Positions 1 through 8,811 of a DNA stretch of 64,000 bases are shown here, piece by piece. Each line of letters begins with the position of its first letter. Within the stretch, counting starts at the first letter, position 1. The notes beneath the pieces are model-generated. The model did no database searches. It was not told the DNA's origin and worked only from the letters and a program-made list of their open reading frames with translations. Source of the stretch: DATIRA01 sp963766505 (GTDB lineage Bacteria > Pseudomonadota > Gammaproteobacteria > Steroidobacterales > Steroidobacteraceae); the NCBI GenBank assembly GCA_963766505.1, contig CAVYAL010000001.1:186001-250000 (forward strand), in the 5' to 3' direction. Position numbers and translations under genes: made by a program.

Positions 1-1371
1 GCCGTCACGCTGCTGAACGAATGGATGGATGCCCGCTGGCTGACCACGAACGCCTACGAACCGCCGAACGAAGTCGAGCGCCGCCTGCCGATGTTCTGGC
101 GCTACTGGCGGGACCTGCCGCCGCGGGGCCGGATCGGCATGTTCCTCAGCGCCTGGTACTCCGAGCCGCTGCTGGACCGTGTATACGAACGGATCGAGCA
201 CAATGCCTATGAGGCGCACCTGGAGCGGGTCGTGCGCTTCGAGCAGGCGCTGGCGGATGACGGCGCGGTGATCATCAAGCTCTGGATGCACCTGAGCCAC
301 GACGCGCAGGAAAGTCGCCTCCAGAACCTGGCGCAGGATCCGCTGACGCAGGCCCGGGTCACTGAGCGGGACTGGGAGAACTGGCGGAACTACGACCGCT
401 TCATACACGTTGCCGAACAGACGATCTCCCGGACGCACACCGGTGACGCGCCCTGGGTGATCATCGAGGGGGCGGACCGTCCCTACCGAAGCCTCGCGGT
501 GGCCGAGGCCATGCGTGACGCGCTCGAACGGGCGCTCGAACCGATTCCGCAGGCGGCGAGCACCCGGAGCACGGCGGCGGACGAGAAGAAGAAGCCCAAG
601 AAGGCCAAGCCTAAGTCGACGAAGAAGTCGTCCGGAAAGTCGTCCGGCGCGCTGACGATCCTCTCTGGACTCGAGATGGACAAGGAACTCGCGCGGGACG
701 AATACGAAGAGCACCTGCCCATCCTCCAGGCGGAGCTTCATCAGCTGCATCTGCGGGCCAAGGACAAGGGCATCGCCTCGGTGCTCGTGTTCGAGGGACC
801 GGACGGGGCCGGCAAGGGTGGCGCGATCCGCCGTATCGGCACCGCCTTGTCGCCGCGGAACTACCAGGTGCACGGCGTGGCCAAGCCGACCGAGGAGGAA
901 CTCGCCCAGCACTACCTCTGGCGTTTCTGGCGCAAGATCCCGCAGGACGGCTCGATCGCGATCTTCGATCGCTCCTGGTATGGCAGGGTGCTGGTGGAAC
1001 GTGTCGAGGGCTTCGCCCGCGAGGACGAGTGGCGACGCGCCTACGCCGAGATCAACGACTTCGAGCAGCAGTTCAGCGAGCACGGCATCGTGCTGACCAA
1101 GTTCTGGATGCACATCACCAAGGAGGAGCAGTACAAGCGCTTCAAGCAGAGGGAAAAGACCCCGCACAAGCGCTGGAAGCTGACCGAGGAGGACTGGCGA
1201 AACCGCGAGAAGTGGCAGCAGTACGAACAGGCCGTGCACGACATGGTCCAGTACACGAGCACGCCGAACGCGCGCTGGACGCTGATCGAGGGCAACGACA
1301 AGCGCCATGCGCGCATCGCCGTGCTGAAGCACTGCTGCGACAACCTCCGCAAGGCGGTCGAGGAACGCTGA
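1..1371 (+). CDS. pap: Polyphosphate:AMP phosphotransferase, two-domain PPK2 (5' end outside window)
   Basis: Class II PPK2 enzymes transfer phosphate from polyphosphate to AMP, giving ADP, in the cytoplasm. The frame is open from the first base and reads LLNEWMD just ahead of the first ATG at 25; that segment normally follows the N-terminal P-loop, so the start lies upstream of the window. Two PPK2 domains are seen. The N-terminal one is degenerate around the motif-B region (LSAWYSEP). The C-terminal one has a good Walker A (GPDGAGKGG, near 803-829) and the FDRSWYGR lid motif (near 964-987). A Lys/Ser-rich linker (about 583-650) joins them. This asymmetry is usual for the family, where only the C-terminal half is catalytic. 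The next gene starts three bases after the stop, so the two are probably cotranscribed. Confidence 0.9.
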   Translation, partial: AVTLLNEWMDARWLTTNAYEPPNEVERRLPMFWRYWRDLPPRGRIGMFLSAWYSEPLLDRVYERIEHNAYEAHLERVVRFEQALADDGAVIIKLWMHLSHDAQESRLQNLAQDPLTQARVTERDWENWRNYDRFIHVAEQTISRTHTGDAPWVIIEGADRPYRSLAVAEAMRDALERALEPIPQAASTRSTAADEKKKPKKAKPKSTKKSSGKSSGALTILSGLEMDKELARDEYEEHLPILQAELHQLHLRAKDKGIASVLVFEGPDGAGKGGAIRRIGTALSPRNYQVHGVAKPTEEELAQHYLWRFWRKIPQDGSIAIFDRSWYGRVLVERVEGFAREDEWRRAYAEINDFEQQFSEHGIVLTKFWMHITKEEQYKRFKQREKTPHKRWKLTEEDWRNREKWQQYEQAVHDMVQYTSTPNARWTLIEGNDKRHARIAVLKHCCDNLRKAVEER

Positions 1372-1374
1372 ACC

Positions 1375-2148
1375 ATGAGCGCCGTGCTCGACGTCCTGAA
1401 CTCGACGCTGGCCTCATCGCTGCGGTTCTGGCGCGGCACGAACGTGCGCGGGTCGGCGCAGCAGCCCGCGAAGCACCTCCAGCTCTACGAGTTCGAGGCC
1501 TGCCCGTTCTGCCGCCTGGTGCGGGAGGCGCTGACCGAACTCGATCTCGACGTGATGATCTACCCGGCGCCCCACGGCGGGCAGCGATTTCGGCCCAAGG
1601 TCGCGAAGCTGGGCGGCAAGCAGCAGTTTCCGTTCCTGGTCGATCCGAACAGCAGGCAGTCGCTGTACGAGTCCGCCGACATCATCGATTATCTCTACGA
1701 TCGCTACGGTGGGCGTGCGCCACCGACGCGGCTGCTGCGCCCGCTCGAGGTGTCGAGCTCCGTGCTCGCTGGAATCCCGCGACTCGGCGCCGGCGCACGG
1801 GCACGTCCCTCGAAGGCCCCGAAGAAACCCCTCGAGCTCTTCAGCTTCGAGTCGAGTCCGTATTCGCGCCGGGTACGGGAGCTACTTTGCGAGCTGGAGA
1901 TCCCATATCTGCTGCGCAGCACCGGCAAGGCCCGCTGGCAGGACTTGGGACCGCCGATCCTCCGGGCGACACTGTTTCCGGAACTCCCGGTCGAGGGGCG
2001 AACGCGCAAGGAACTGCTCCGCCGCGCCGGCAAGGTCCAGGTGCCCTATCTGGTGGATCCGAACACGGGCACGGAGATGTTCGAATCCGACGCGATCCGC
2101 GACTATCTGGCCAGGACCTACTCCTTGGCGCCTGCGCGGACCAGCTAG
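1375..2148 (+). CDS. Tandem glutaredoxin/GST-N-like thioredoxin-fold protein
   Basis: Predicted 257-residue soluble protein with two consecutive thioredoxin-fold domains of the GST N-terminal/glutaredoxin type. The first (about residues 35-115) has a CPFC redox motif at 43-46 and ends in a YESADIIDYL-type helix. The second (about 145-250) repeats the layout, with SPYS in place of the cysteines and a similar FESDAIRDYL end. Each domain has the cis-proline segment (QFPFLVDP, QVPYLVDP). The second copy therefore lacks redox cysteines and may bind glutathione or a partner instead. It directly follows the polyphosphate kinase. The substrate is unknown. Fold assignment is good, function is not assigned. 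Confidence 0.75.
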   Translation: MSAVLDVLNSTLASSLRFWRGTNVRGSAQQPAKHLQLYEFEACPFCRLVREALTELDLDVMIYPAPHGGQRFRPKVAKLGGKQQFPFLVDPNSRQSLYESADIIDYLYDRYGGRAPPTRLLRPLEVSSSVLAGIPRLGAGARARPSKAPKKPLELFSFESSPYSRRVRELLCELEIPYLLRSTGKARWQDLGPPILRATLFPELPVEGRTRKELLRRAGKVQVPYLVDPNTGTEMFESDAIRDYLARTYSLAPARTS

Positions 2149-2169
2149 GCAACGGCAGGGGCAAATAGA

Positions 2170-2199
2170 TCTGTCCCCTTTTGCTCTGTCCCCTTTTGC
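2170..2199. repeat. Two exact tandem copies of a 15-bp REP-like unit
   Basis: The unit TCTGTCCCCTTTTGC occurs twice back to back between convergent genes, preceded by AAATAGA. GGGGACAG-type repeats of this kind are common in proteobacterial intergenic DNA, often in genomes with REP-associated transposases. No transposase is present here. Confidence 0.6.
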
Positions 2200-2257
2200 C
2201 GGATTTCCGCCGCACCGTGCAGGACTGGTCGCAGGCGCTTCTCGCCTGCCTGGATGG

Positions 2258-2959
2258 TCAGTCCCGCTCGACCTCATCCGCGACGAGTTCCAGAACGCGC
2301 GGCGCGAATCCCAGCCCGACGTGCGTCTCGCTGACCTCGACGTGGCGGACGTTCGGCGACCAGTTGTCGATGCAGGCCCGCCACGCCACGACGCCGTCGC
2401 GTTTCGAGTAGATCGCGGTCACCGGCACGCGCAACTGCTCCGCGTAGCGGTTTGCGACGGCCCGTTCCATCTGCTCGAGGTCGTGGCCGTTCGCCCGGTA
2501 CCACTCGGCCGTGGCCGTGTAGCGGGGACCGCCGATCACCGGGGTTCCGAGCGTCACGACCTTGCGGACCTCGTCCGGGTGCTCGCGCGCATACTCGCGC
2601 GCGATGTAGCCGCCGAGGCTCCAGCCCACCAGCACTACGGGCTCGCCATGGCTGTCGATCGACTCTTCGACGATCGGCTTCAGCCTCGACCGCAGCTGCC
2701 GGGCATCGCCTGTGTTCTGACCGAGTCCCCAGTCGCGGATCCGATGACCGCGGCGGCGCAGGAACGACTCCATGATCCGCATCGATCGGGGTCCCGCCCG
2801 GAAACCCGGTAACAGGATGGCCGTGCGCGGCTGCGTGGCGCGCCGGGTCCTCATCGTCAACCACGACGGTCCCCATCGCAGCAGGTCGAGCGGCAATCGC
2901 AGCTCCTGCAGCGCATCCAGCCTGCCCGGCGGCGTAATCGGTTCGTAGTCAATTGCCAT
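2258..2959 (-). CDS. Alpha/beta hydrolase (lipase/esterase-like)
   Basis: A 233-residue alpha/beta hydrolase without signal peptide. The oxyanion-side segment LLPGF is near residue 49, the nucleophile elbow GWSLGG gives Ser114, an acid candidate lies in SKRDGVV and the likely catalytic His is in ETHVGLG near the C-terminus. The ORF could extend to 3112, but ATG 2959 is chosen: it has GGGAGA about nine bases upstream, the extra residues are low complexity and the longer form would run into the divergent gene at 3112. Substrate unknown. The 152-bp gap to that gene must hold both promoters. Confidence 0.8.
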   Translation of the reverse strand: MAIDYEPITPPGRLDALQELRLPLDLLRWGPSWLTMRTRRATQPRTAILLPGFRAGPRSMRIMESFLRRRGHRIRDWGLGQNTGDARQLRSRLKPIVEESIDSHGEPVVLVGWSLGGYIAREYAREHPDEVRKVVTLGTPVIGGPRYTATAEWYRANGHDLEQMERAVANRYAEQLRVPVTAIYSKRDGVVAWRACIDNWSPNVRHVEVSETHVGLGFAPRVLELVADEVERD

Positions 2960-3111
2960 CCGGGGATCTCCCGCCGATGCGAATCGGTTCCGTGCCTTGC
3001 CGTCGACTATAGTGTCACGGCGCAATTTCAGCACGCACGGCCGACGAGCCGACCCGACCGCCTCACACTGAGCATGGCCGCGCAGGCTGCGCATGGGGAC
3101 CGGGAGAGGCA

Positions 3112-4014
3112 ATGCCGACGCAGTTCGACCAGACCGTGGATTCGCTGGTGCTGAAGCGGGACGAGCTCCGCTTCACGGCCTGCGCCGCGGGCCGAGGTCC
3201 CGTCGTGCTGTGCCTGCACGGCTTCCCGGACAACGCGCGGTCGTTCCGCCACCAGTTCCCCGCACTGGTGAACGCAGGCTTCAGGGCGGTAGCGCCGACT
3301 CTTCGCGGCTATGAACGCAGTTCCCAGCCGGCCAGCGGCGACTACGGCGTCGAGCAACTGGCGCGGGACGTGATCGGCTGGATCGACGATCTCGGCGAAG
3401 ATCGTGTCCACCTGGTCGGGCATGACTGGGGCGCGGTGATCGCCTATGCCGCCGGTGCGCTGGCGCCAGCGCGATTTCATTCGCTGACCACGATCGCGAT
3501 ACCGCATCCGGCGCGCTTCACCCAGGTCGGAATCCGGAAGGTGCCGCGCCAGCTGCTGCTGTCCTGGTACATGATGTTCTTCCAGCTGCGCGGAATCGCG
3601 GAACGCGCGATCCGCAGGTCGGACTGGGCATTGATCCGCCGTCTCTGGAACACCTGGTCACCCGGCCTCGATCTACCCGAGGCCGAATGGGCGGCGCTGC
3701 GCGAGACCTTCGAGGCACCGGGCGTCGACGAAGCGATGCTCGGCTACTACCGGGCCAATGCCTCGCCGTCGGCGCTGCTCGGAATCGCAGACTCGGCGCT
3801 CAACCGGCTCGCAGCGATACCGGTGCGGACCCTGGTGATCACCGGGGCCGACGACGGCTGCATCGACACGCGCCTGTTCGATCACGCGATCCTGCCCACG
3901 GATTTTCCGGCAGGCGTGCAGCTGCGACGGATCCAGCGGGCCGGGCACTGGGTGCACCAGGAAAAGCCTGAAGAAGTGAACTCGTTGATCCTGGACTGGA
4001 TCGGCCGGGACTGA
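3112..4014 (+). CDS. Alpha/beta hydrolase, epoxide hydrolase/haloalkane dehalogenase-like
   Basis: A 300-residue cytoplasmic hydrolase. HGFPD (36-40) is the oxyanion motif. GHDWGA places an aspartate nucleophile at Asp105 followed by Trp106, the hallmark of epoxide hydrolases and haloalkane dehalogenases rather than serine esterases. The acid is probably Asp248 (GADDGCI) and the base His279 (AGHWVHQE). The segment between about 130 and 220 is the helical lid. RGYERSS near residue 65 is the usual loop after strand 4. It is transcribed divergently from another alpha/beta hydrolase. Epoxide hydrolase is more likely than dehalogenase because the Asn/Trp halide-binding partner is not obvious, but substrate is not predictable. 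Confidence 0.85.
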   Translation: MPTQFDQTVDSLVLKRDELRFTACAAGRGPVVLCLHGFPDNARSFRHQFPALVNAGFRAVAPTLRGYERSSQPASGDYGVEQLARDVIGWIDDLGEDRVHLVGHDWGAVIAYAAGALAPARFHSLTTIAIPHPARFTQVGIRKVPRQLLLSWYMMFFQLRGIAERAIRRSDWALIRRLWNTWSPGLDLPEAEWAALRETFEAPGVDEAMLGYYRANASPSALLGIADSALNRLAAIPVRTLVITGADDGCIDTRLFDHAILPTDFPAGVQLRRIQRAGHWVHQEKPEEVNSLILDWIGRD

Positions 4015-4041
4015 TCGGGAGCCGGATGCTTGCTGCTTCCC

Positions 4042-4047
4042 TATAAT
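4042..4047 (+). promoter_or_regulatory. Possible -10 element ahead of the SurE-like gene
   Basis: A perfect TATAAT lies 80 bases before the start codon at 4128, in the gap after the hydrolase stop. No good -35 hexamer is seen at 16-18 bases upstream, so this rests on the -10 alone. Confidence 0.3.
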
Positions 4048-4127
4048 CCCGAGACGGCGGGACCCGTACCTGCGGTAGAGAGGCTCGCCGAAGACGAGAA
4101 TCAATAACATCTGGGAGAAGGACGCAA

Positions 4128-5081
4128 ATGAACACTTGCCTCAAAGGATTCTTGAAACCGCCTACCGCTGCCGCAGCGCTCTGTCTGTTCGCCGTCGCCG
4201 CTCCGGCGAGCGCCCTCGAGATCGCGCTGACGAACGACGACGGCTGGGACGCACCGGGCATCCAGGCGCTGAAGACCGCACTGAGGAATGCCGGCCACAC
4301 GGTGACGCTTGCGGGACCGCTGGCCAATCAAAGCGGCAGCGGAGCTGCCGTGGACCTGGTGGCCCTGCGGGTGACGAAGCAGGCAGAGGCCGAATACTCG
4401 GTGGCACTGGCCGACGGGGTCACGAGCGCAAAGCCTGCAACCAGCGGATTGATCGCCGTGGGCATCGTCCAGGAGAAGGGGCGCCTCCCGGACCTGCTCG
4501 TCTCGGGCATCAATGCAGGCAATAACCTGGGCGCGCTCACCCAGGTCTCCGGCACAGTGGGCGCGACGATCGCGGCGGTCGCCGCGAGCTTCAACGGCGC
4601 GGTGCCCGGAATCGCGATCAGCACCGACGAACCGGCCTGCGATGCAGCCTGCCAGGAACATCACTACGAGGTGGTCTCCGATTTCGTCGTGGACCTGATC
4701 GCCCACCTCGAGACCAAGCCTGGTTTTCTTGCCAGCGAAGAGCGGCTCTTGCCGGACGGGGTAGGACTGAACGTCAACTATCCGCCGTCCGATGCGATCC
4801 TGGGCGTGAAGGTGGCCGTGCAGGGCCAGACCGCACAGCTCGATGGCGTGCAGATCGTCGGCAATTTCCGTTGTCTCACCGGGGCGTGTGGCACGCTGGC
4901 GAACCCGGGGGACTCGCGTATCGCGGGTTTGCAGGTCCTTCCCGATGGGAGGCCCGACATCAAGAATGCCGACACGGGGTTTTTCACCCAGGGGTATGTG
5001 ACGATCGTTCCGATAACCCCGGATTACACGGTCGATACGCCGCTGAAGTTCAAGTCGGTACTGACCGGCTTCAACCCGTAG
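4128..5081 (+). CDS. Exported SurE-family 5'/3'-nucleotidase-like phosphatase
   Basis: A 317-residue SurE-fold protein. The family signature TNDDG (Asp37/Asp38) follows directly after a clear Sec signal peptide (hydrophobic core about 13-27, cleavage near ASA-LE at 29), so the metal site would lie at the very start of the mature enzyme. The second signature SGINAGNN (near residue 126) and the following SGTVGAT segment are also present. Canonical SurE is cytoplasmic; this version is predicted periplasmic or secreted, and may salvage phosphate from nucleotides outside the cytoplasm. GGGAGAAGGA precedes the ATG. A strong hairpin follows at 5106. It appears to be a single-gene unit and is not linked to pcm or rpoS, the usual neighbours of canonical surE. 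Confidence 0.85.
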   Translation: MNTCLKGFLKPPTAAAALCLFAVAAPASALEIALTNDDGWDAPGIQALKTALRNAGHTVTLAGPLANQSGSGAAVDLVALRVTKQAEAEYSVALADGVTSAKPATSGLIAVGIVQEKGRLPDLLVSGINAGNNLGALTQVSGTVGATIAAVAASFNGAVPGIAISTDEPACDAACQEHHYEVVSDFVVDLIAHLETKPGFLASEERLLPDGVGLNVNYPPSDAILGVKVAVQGQTAQLDGVQIVGNFRCLTGACGTLANPGDSRIAGLQVLPDGRPDIKNADTGFFTQGYVTIVPITPDYTVDTPLKFKSVLTGFNP

Positions 5082-5105
5082 CTGCCGGAATGGCGCACTG
5101 AGAAC

Positions 5106-5133
5106 GAAGATCCCCGCTCCGCCGGGGATCTTC
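5106..5133 (+). terminator. Rho-independent terminator of the SurE-like gene
   Basis: An 11-bp perfect stem (GAAGATCCCCG with its complement) around a six-base loop, followed by CTTTC. It lies 25 bases after the stop codon. Confidence 0.7.
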
Positions 5134-5287
5134 CTTTCGGCACTCACGCACGCTCGACCACTGCGACAGCAATGGCAGGCTCGGGGTTTGACCGTACAAT
5201 CAGCGCGGTGATAGCGTTTTGCGGAACAGCAACGGCTGCGCTGATTTTCCCATCTTCCCGGCGGGCGGCACTAAAGAGAGGAACCCC

Positions 5288-5830
5288 ATGTCCACGAGAC
5301 TCGATCTGTCCAGGCTCTCGCTGATGGACGCCCTCGATCTGGCCTCGCTGATCGAAATGGAGGCGCACAAGCGCTACACGGAATTCGCCGAATCGTTCGG
5401 CAGCCGGGGTGTTGACGACGCCGGCGCGGTATTCCGCTCCATGGCCGTCAACGAGAGCAAGCATTGCGAGGAACTCGCCGAGCGCCGCCTCGCACTGTTC
5501 GGCGAGAAGCCCCCGAGGGTCAGCCGCGACGACATCTTCGACGTCGAGGCTCCCGACGTCGGCGACGTACGCTGGAACATGTCGGTGCTCAAGGCCTACC
5601 AGCTGGCCCTGTACTCCGAGCAGAAGGCCTTCGCCTTCTATGACGAGGCGCTCGAATACGTGGACCAGCCGGACGTCAAGGCGCTCTTCGAGGAACTGCG
5701 GGACGAGGAAGCCGAGCACGTGGACATGATCGTCAAGATCATCGCGAAACTGCCGGCGTCGGCCGAGGTCGAGATCGAGGACGAGGACTACGATCCGAAC
5801 CGACCGGTTCGCGACAGCTTCGAAGCCTAG
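5288..5830 (+). CDS. Ferritin-like/rubrerythrin-type diiron protein
   Basis: A 180-residue, highly acidic, all-helical protein with the repeated carboxylate/His pattern of the ferritin-like superfamily: EMEAH (23-27), ESKH (56-59), then a second half with YSEQKAFAFYDEAL and DEEAEH. This is a four-helix diiron site as in rubrerythrins, which act in peroxide reduction or iron handling. No C-terminal rubredoxin domain (no CxxC) is present, so it is the erythrin part only. The ORF could begin at 5219, but ATG 5288 has AGAGGA at good spacing and begins the conserved region. The C-terminal tail is Glu/Asp-rich. Confidence 0.8.
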   Translation: MSTRLDLSRLSLMDALDLASLIEMEAHKRYTEFAESFGSRGVDDAGAVFRSMAVNESKHCEELAERRLALFGEKPPRVSRDDIFDVEAPDVGDVRWNMSVLKAYQLALYSEQKAFAFYDEALEYVDQPDVKALFEELRDEEAEHVDMIVKIIAKLPASAEVEIEDEDYDPNRPVRDSFEA

Positions 5831-5856
5831 CCACGGCCAAGGATCAAGCCAACGCA

Positions 5857-6633
<777 letters not shown>

Positions 6634-6800
6634 TCGCCGATTCTGCAGATTTCGCCCCGATTTCGTGCGACTGTTACCCGCCTCCGCACATGCGTGCCGA
6701 GGCAATCTGCGTTGCGCTAATACTGTCTGTCACATAGGTGTTGACCAGGGCTCGACGCAAGTCGAGCTAGGGATTCCGGAAAACGGCAGGAGAAACAGCC

Positions 6801-8738
6801 ATGAAACAAACCTCCAGACTGCTCGTCTGCGCCACGCTCGCGGTTTTTGGAGCGGGTTCGGCACTGGCGCAGTACTCGCCGCCGGGTGCCCTGCCCGACC
6901 AGCCGCTGCCAAAGGCGGACCCCGAGCTGCCGTACTCCCCTTACGCCTCGGGCAGCACGCGCACCCGCGTCTTCTGGGGCGACACGCACCTGCATACCTC
7001 GTACTCGATGGATGCAGGGGCTTTCGGCGCCCGCCTGGGACCTGAGGATGCCTACCGGTTCGCGCGCGGCGAGCAGGTGGAGTCGACGACCGCGGGCAAG
7101 GCTCGCCTCGCACGACCGCTGGACTTCCTGGTCGTCGCGGATCATTCGGACAACATGGGGTTCTTTCCGGACCTCTTCGCCGGCAATCAGGCGATCCTGG
7201 CCGACGCCACTGGCAAGAAGTGGTACGAAATGATCCAGGCCGGTGGCGAGCAGGGCGTGAAGGCGGCATTCGAGATCATCGACAGCTTCTCGCGTGGCAC
7301 CTTTCCCGAGGCGCTGATGTACCGGCCGAACAGCCAGGCGTACGAGGATGCCTGGGCCAAGACGATAGCCGCGGCGGAGAAGTACAACGAGCCTGGGCGC
7401 TTCACCGCGTTCATCGGCTACGAATGGACGTCCCAGGTGCCGCCTGGCCAGAACCTGCACCGCGTGGTCGTGTACCGCGACGGCGCAGACAAGGCGCGCC
7501 AGACGGTACCGGCAACCACCTATGCCCCTACCGGCAGCACCGATCCGGAGTACCTGTGGAAGCTGCTGCAGGCCTACCAGGACAAGACGGGCGGCCGGGT
7601 GCTCGCCATTCCGCACAACGGCAATCTCTCCAATGGCCTGATGTTCCCTGAAATCAACCCGGTCACCCGGCAACCGCTCACCCCCGAATACGCTCAGACC
7701 CGAGCGCGCTGGGAGCCGCTGGTCGAAGTGACCCAGATCAAGGGCGACGGCGAGTCTCACCCGCTGCTGTCGCCAAACGACGAGCTGGCCGACTACGGCA
7801 CGTGGGACAAGGGCAACCTGAACCTCAGCGAGGCCAAGACCGACGGCATGCTCCAGTACGAGTACGCGCGCAGCGCGCTGAAGCTGGGACTCAGGCTCGA
7901 GAGCCAGCTCGGGACCAACCCGTACAAGTTCGGCATGATCGGCTCGACCGACAGCCACACCGCGCTCAGCACGGCCGACGAGGACAACTTCTTCGGCAAG
8001 CACTCCGGGTCGGAGCCCAGCCCCGAGCGCATGTCGCATCCCTTCGCCAAGTTCGGCGAACTTTCGATCCTGGGCTGGGAAACGCTGGCCTCGGGCTACG
8101 TCGCGGTCTGGGCCGCGGAGAACACGCGCGAGTCGCTGTTCGACGCCATGCAACGCCGTGAGGTCTATGCGACGACCGGACCGCGGATGATGGTGCGCTT
8201 CTTCGGCGGCTGGGATTTCACGAAGGGCGACGCAGAGACGCGGACGCCCGCGCACGTCGGTTACATGAAGGGCGTACCCATGGGTGGCGACCTCAGCCGC
8301 GCCCCTTCCGGCAAGTCCCCCTCATTCCTGGTGGCTGCGCTCAAGGACCAGATCGGAGCAAACCTCGATCGAATCCAGATCGTAAAGGGCTGGCTGGACG
8401 GCGATGGCAAGCTGCACGAGAAGGTGTACGACGTCGCCTGGTCGGGCGATCGCAAGCCTGGCAGCGACGGCAAGCTGCCTTCGGTCGGCAACACGGTGGA
8501 CGTGAAGTCGGCCACCTGGACCAATACGATCGGCGCCACCGAGCTGATCACTGTATGGCAGGACCCGGACTTCGATCCGCGGCAGCGGGCGTTCTATTAC
8601 GCCCGGGTGGTCGAGATCCCGACGCCGCGCTGGACCGCCTACGATGCAAAGTACTTCGGGCTCAAGAACCTCGACCCGAAGATCCCGATGTTCAGCCAGG
8701 AGCGCGCCTACACCTCACCGATCTGGTACACGCCGTAG
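6801..8738 (+). CDS. Exported DUF3604 protein (first paralogue)
   Basis: A 645-residue protein with a signal peptide (about 1-23, ALAQ cleavage) and a DUF3604 domain over the rest. WGDTHLHTSYS (HxH at 63 and 65) and VADHSD resemble the metal-binding start of PHP-type phosphoesterases, and IPHNGN and IGSTDSHT supply further His/Asp candidates. A periplasmic metallohydrolase is a reasonable inference; no substrate is established for the family. AGGAGA lies just ahead of the ATG. A close paralogue of nearly identical length lies in reverse orientation at 11861-13801, and both end in the same YTSPIWYTP sequence. Confidence 0.85.
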   Translation: MKQTSRLLVCATLAVFGAGSALAQYSPPGALPDQPLPKADPELPYSPYASGSTRTRVFWGDTHLHTSYSMDAGAFGARLGPEDAYRFARGEQVESTTAGKARLARPLDFLVVADHSDNMGFFPDLFAGNQAILADATGKKWYEMIQAGGEQGVKAAFEIIDSFSRGTFPEALMYRPNSQAYEDAWAKTIAAAEKYNEPGRFTAFIGYEWTSQVPPGQNLHRVVVYRDGADKARQTVPATTYAPTGSTDPEYLWKLLQAYQDKTGGRVLAIPHNGNLSNGLMFPEINPVTRQPLTPEYAQTRARWEPLVEVTQIKGDGESHPLLSPNDELADYGTWDKGNLNLSEAKTDGMLQYEYARSALKLGLRLESQLGTNPYKFGMIGSTDSHTALSTADEDNFFGKHSGSEPSPERMSHPFAKFGELSILGWETLASGYVAVWAAENTRESLFDAMQRREVYATTGPRMMVRFFGGWDFTKGDAETRTPAHVGYMKGVPMGGDLSRAPSGKSPSFLVAALKDQIGANLDRIQIVKGWLDGDGKLHEKVYDVAWSGDRKPGSDGKLPSVGNTVDVKSATWTNTIGATELITVWQDPDFDPRQRAFYYARVVEIPTPRWTAYDAKYFGLKNLDPKIPMFSQERAYTSPIWYTP

Positions 8739-8758
8739 ATCGGGTTGCAGGCTTGATT

Positions 8759-8791
8759 GGCCGGGCGCGCCCTCCAGCGGGCCGCCCGGCC
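8759..8791. terminator. GC-rich hairpin between convergent genes
   Basis: A nine-base perfect stem (GGCCGGGCG with its complement) with a 15-base loop sits between the convergent DUF3604 and DUF3422 stop codons. There is no T-tract, so terminator function is tentative. Confidence 0.35.
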
Positions 8792-8811
8792 ACTCCGCCC
8801 GGCCAGCATCT

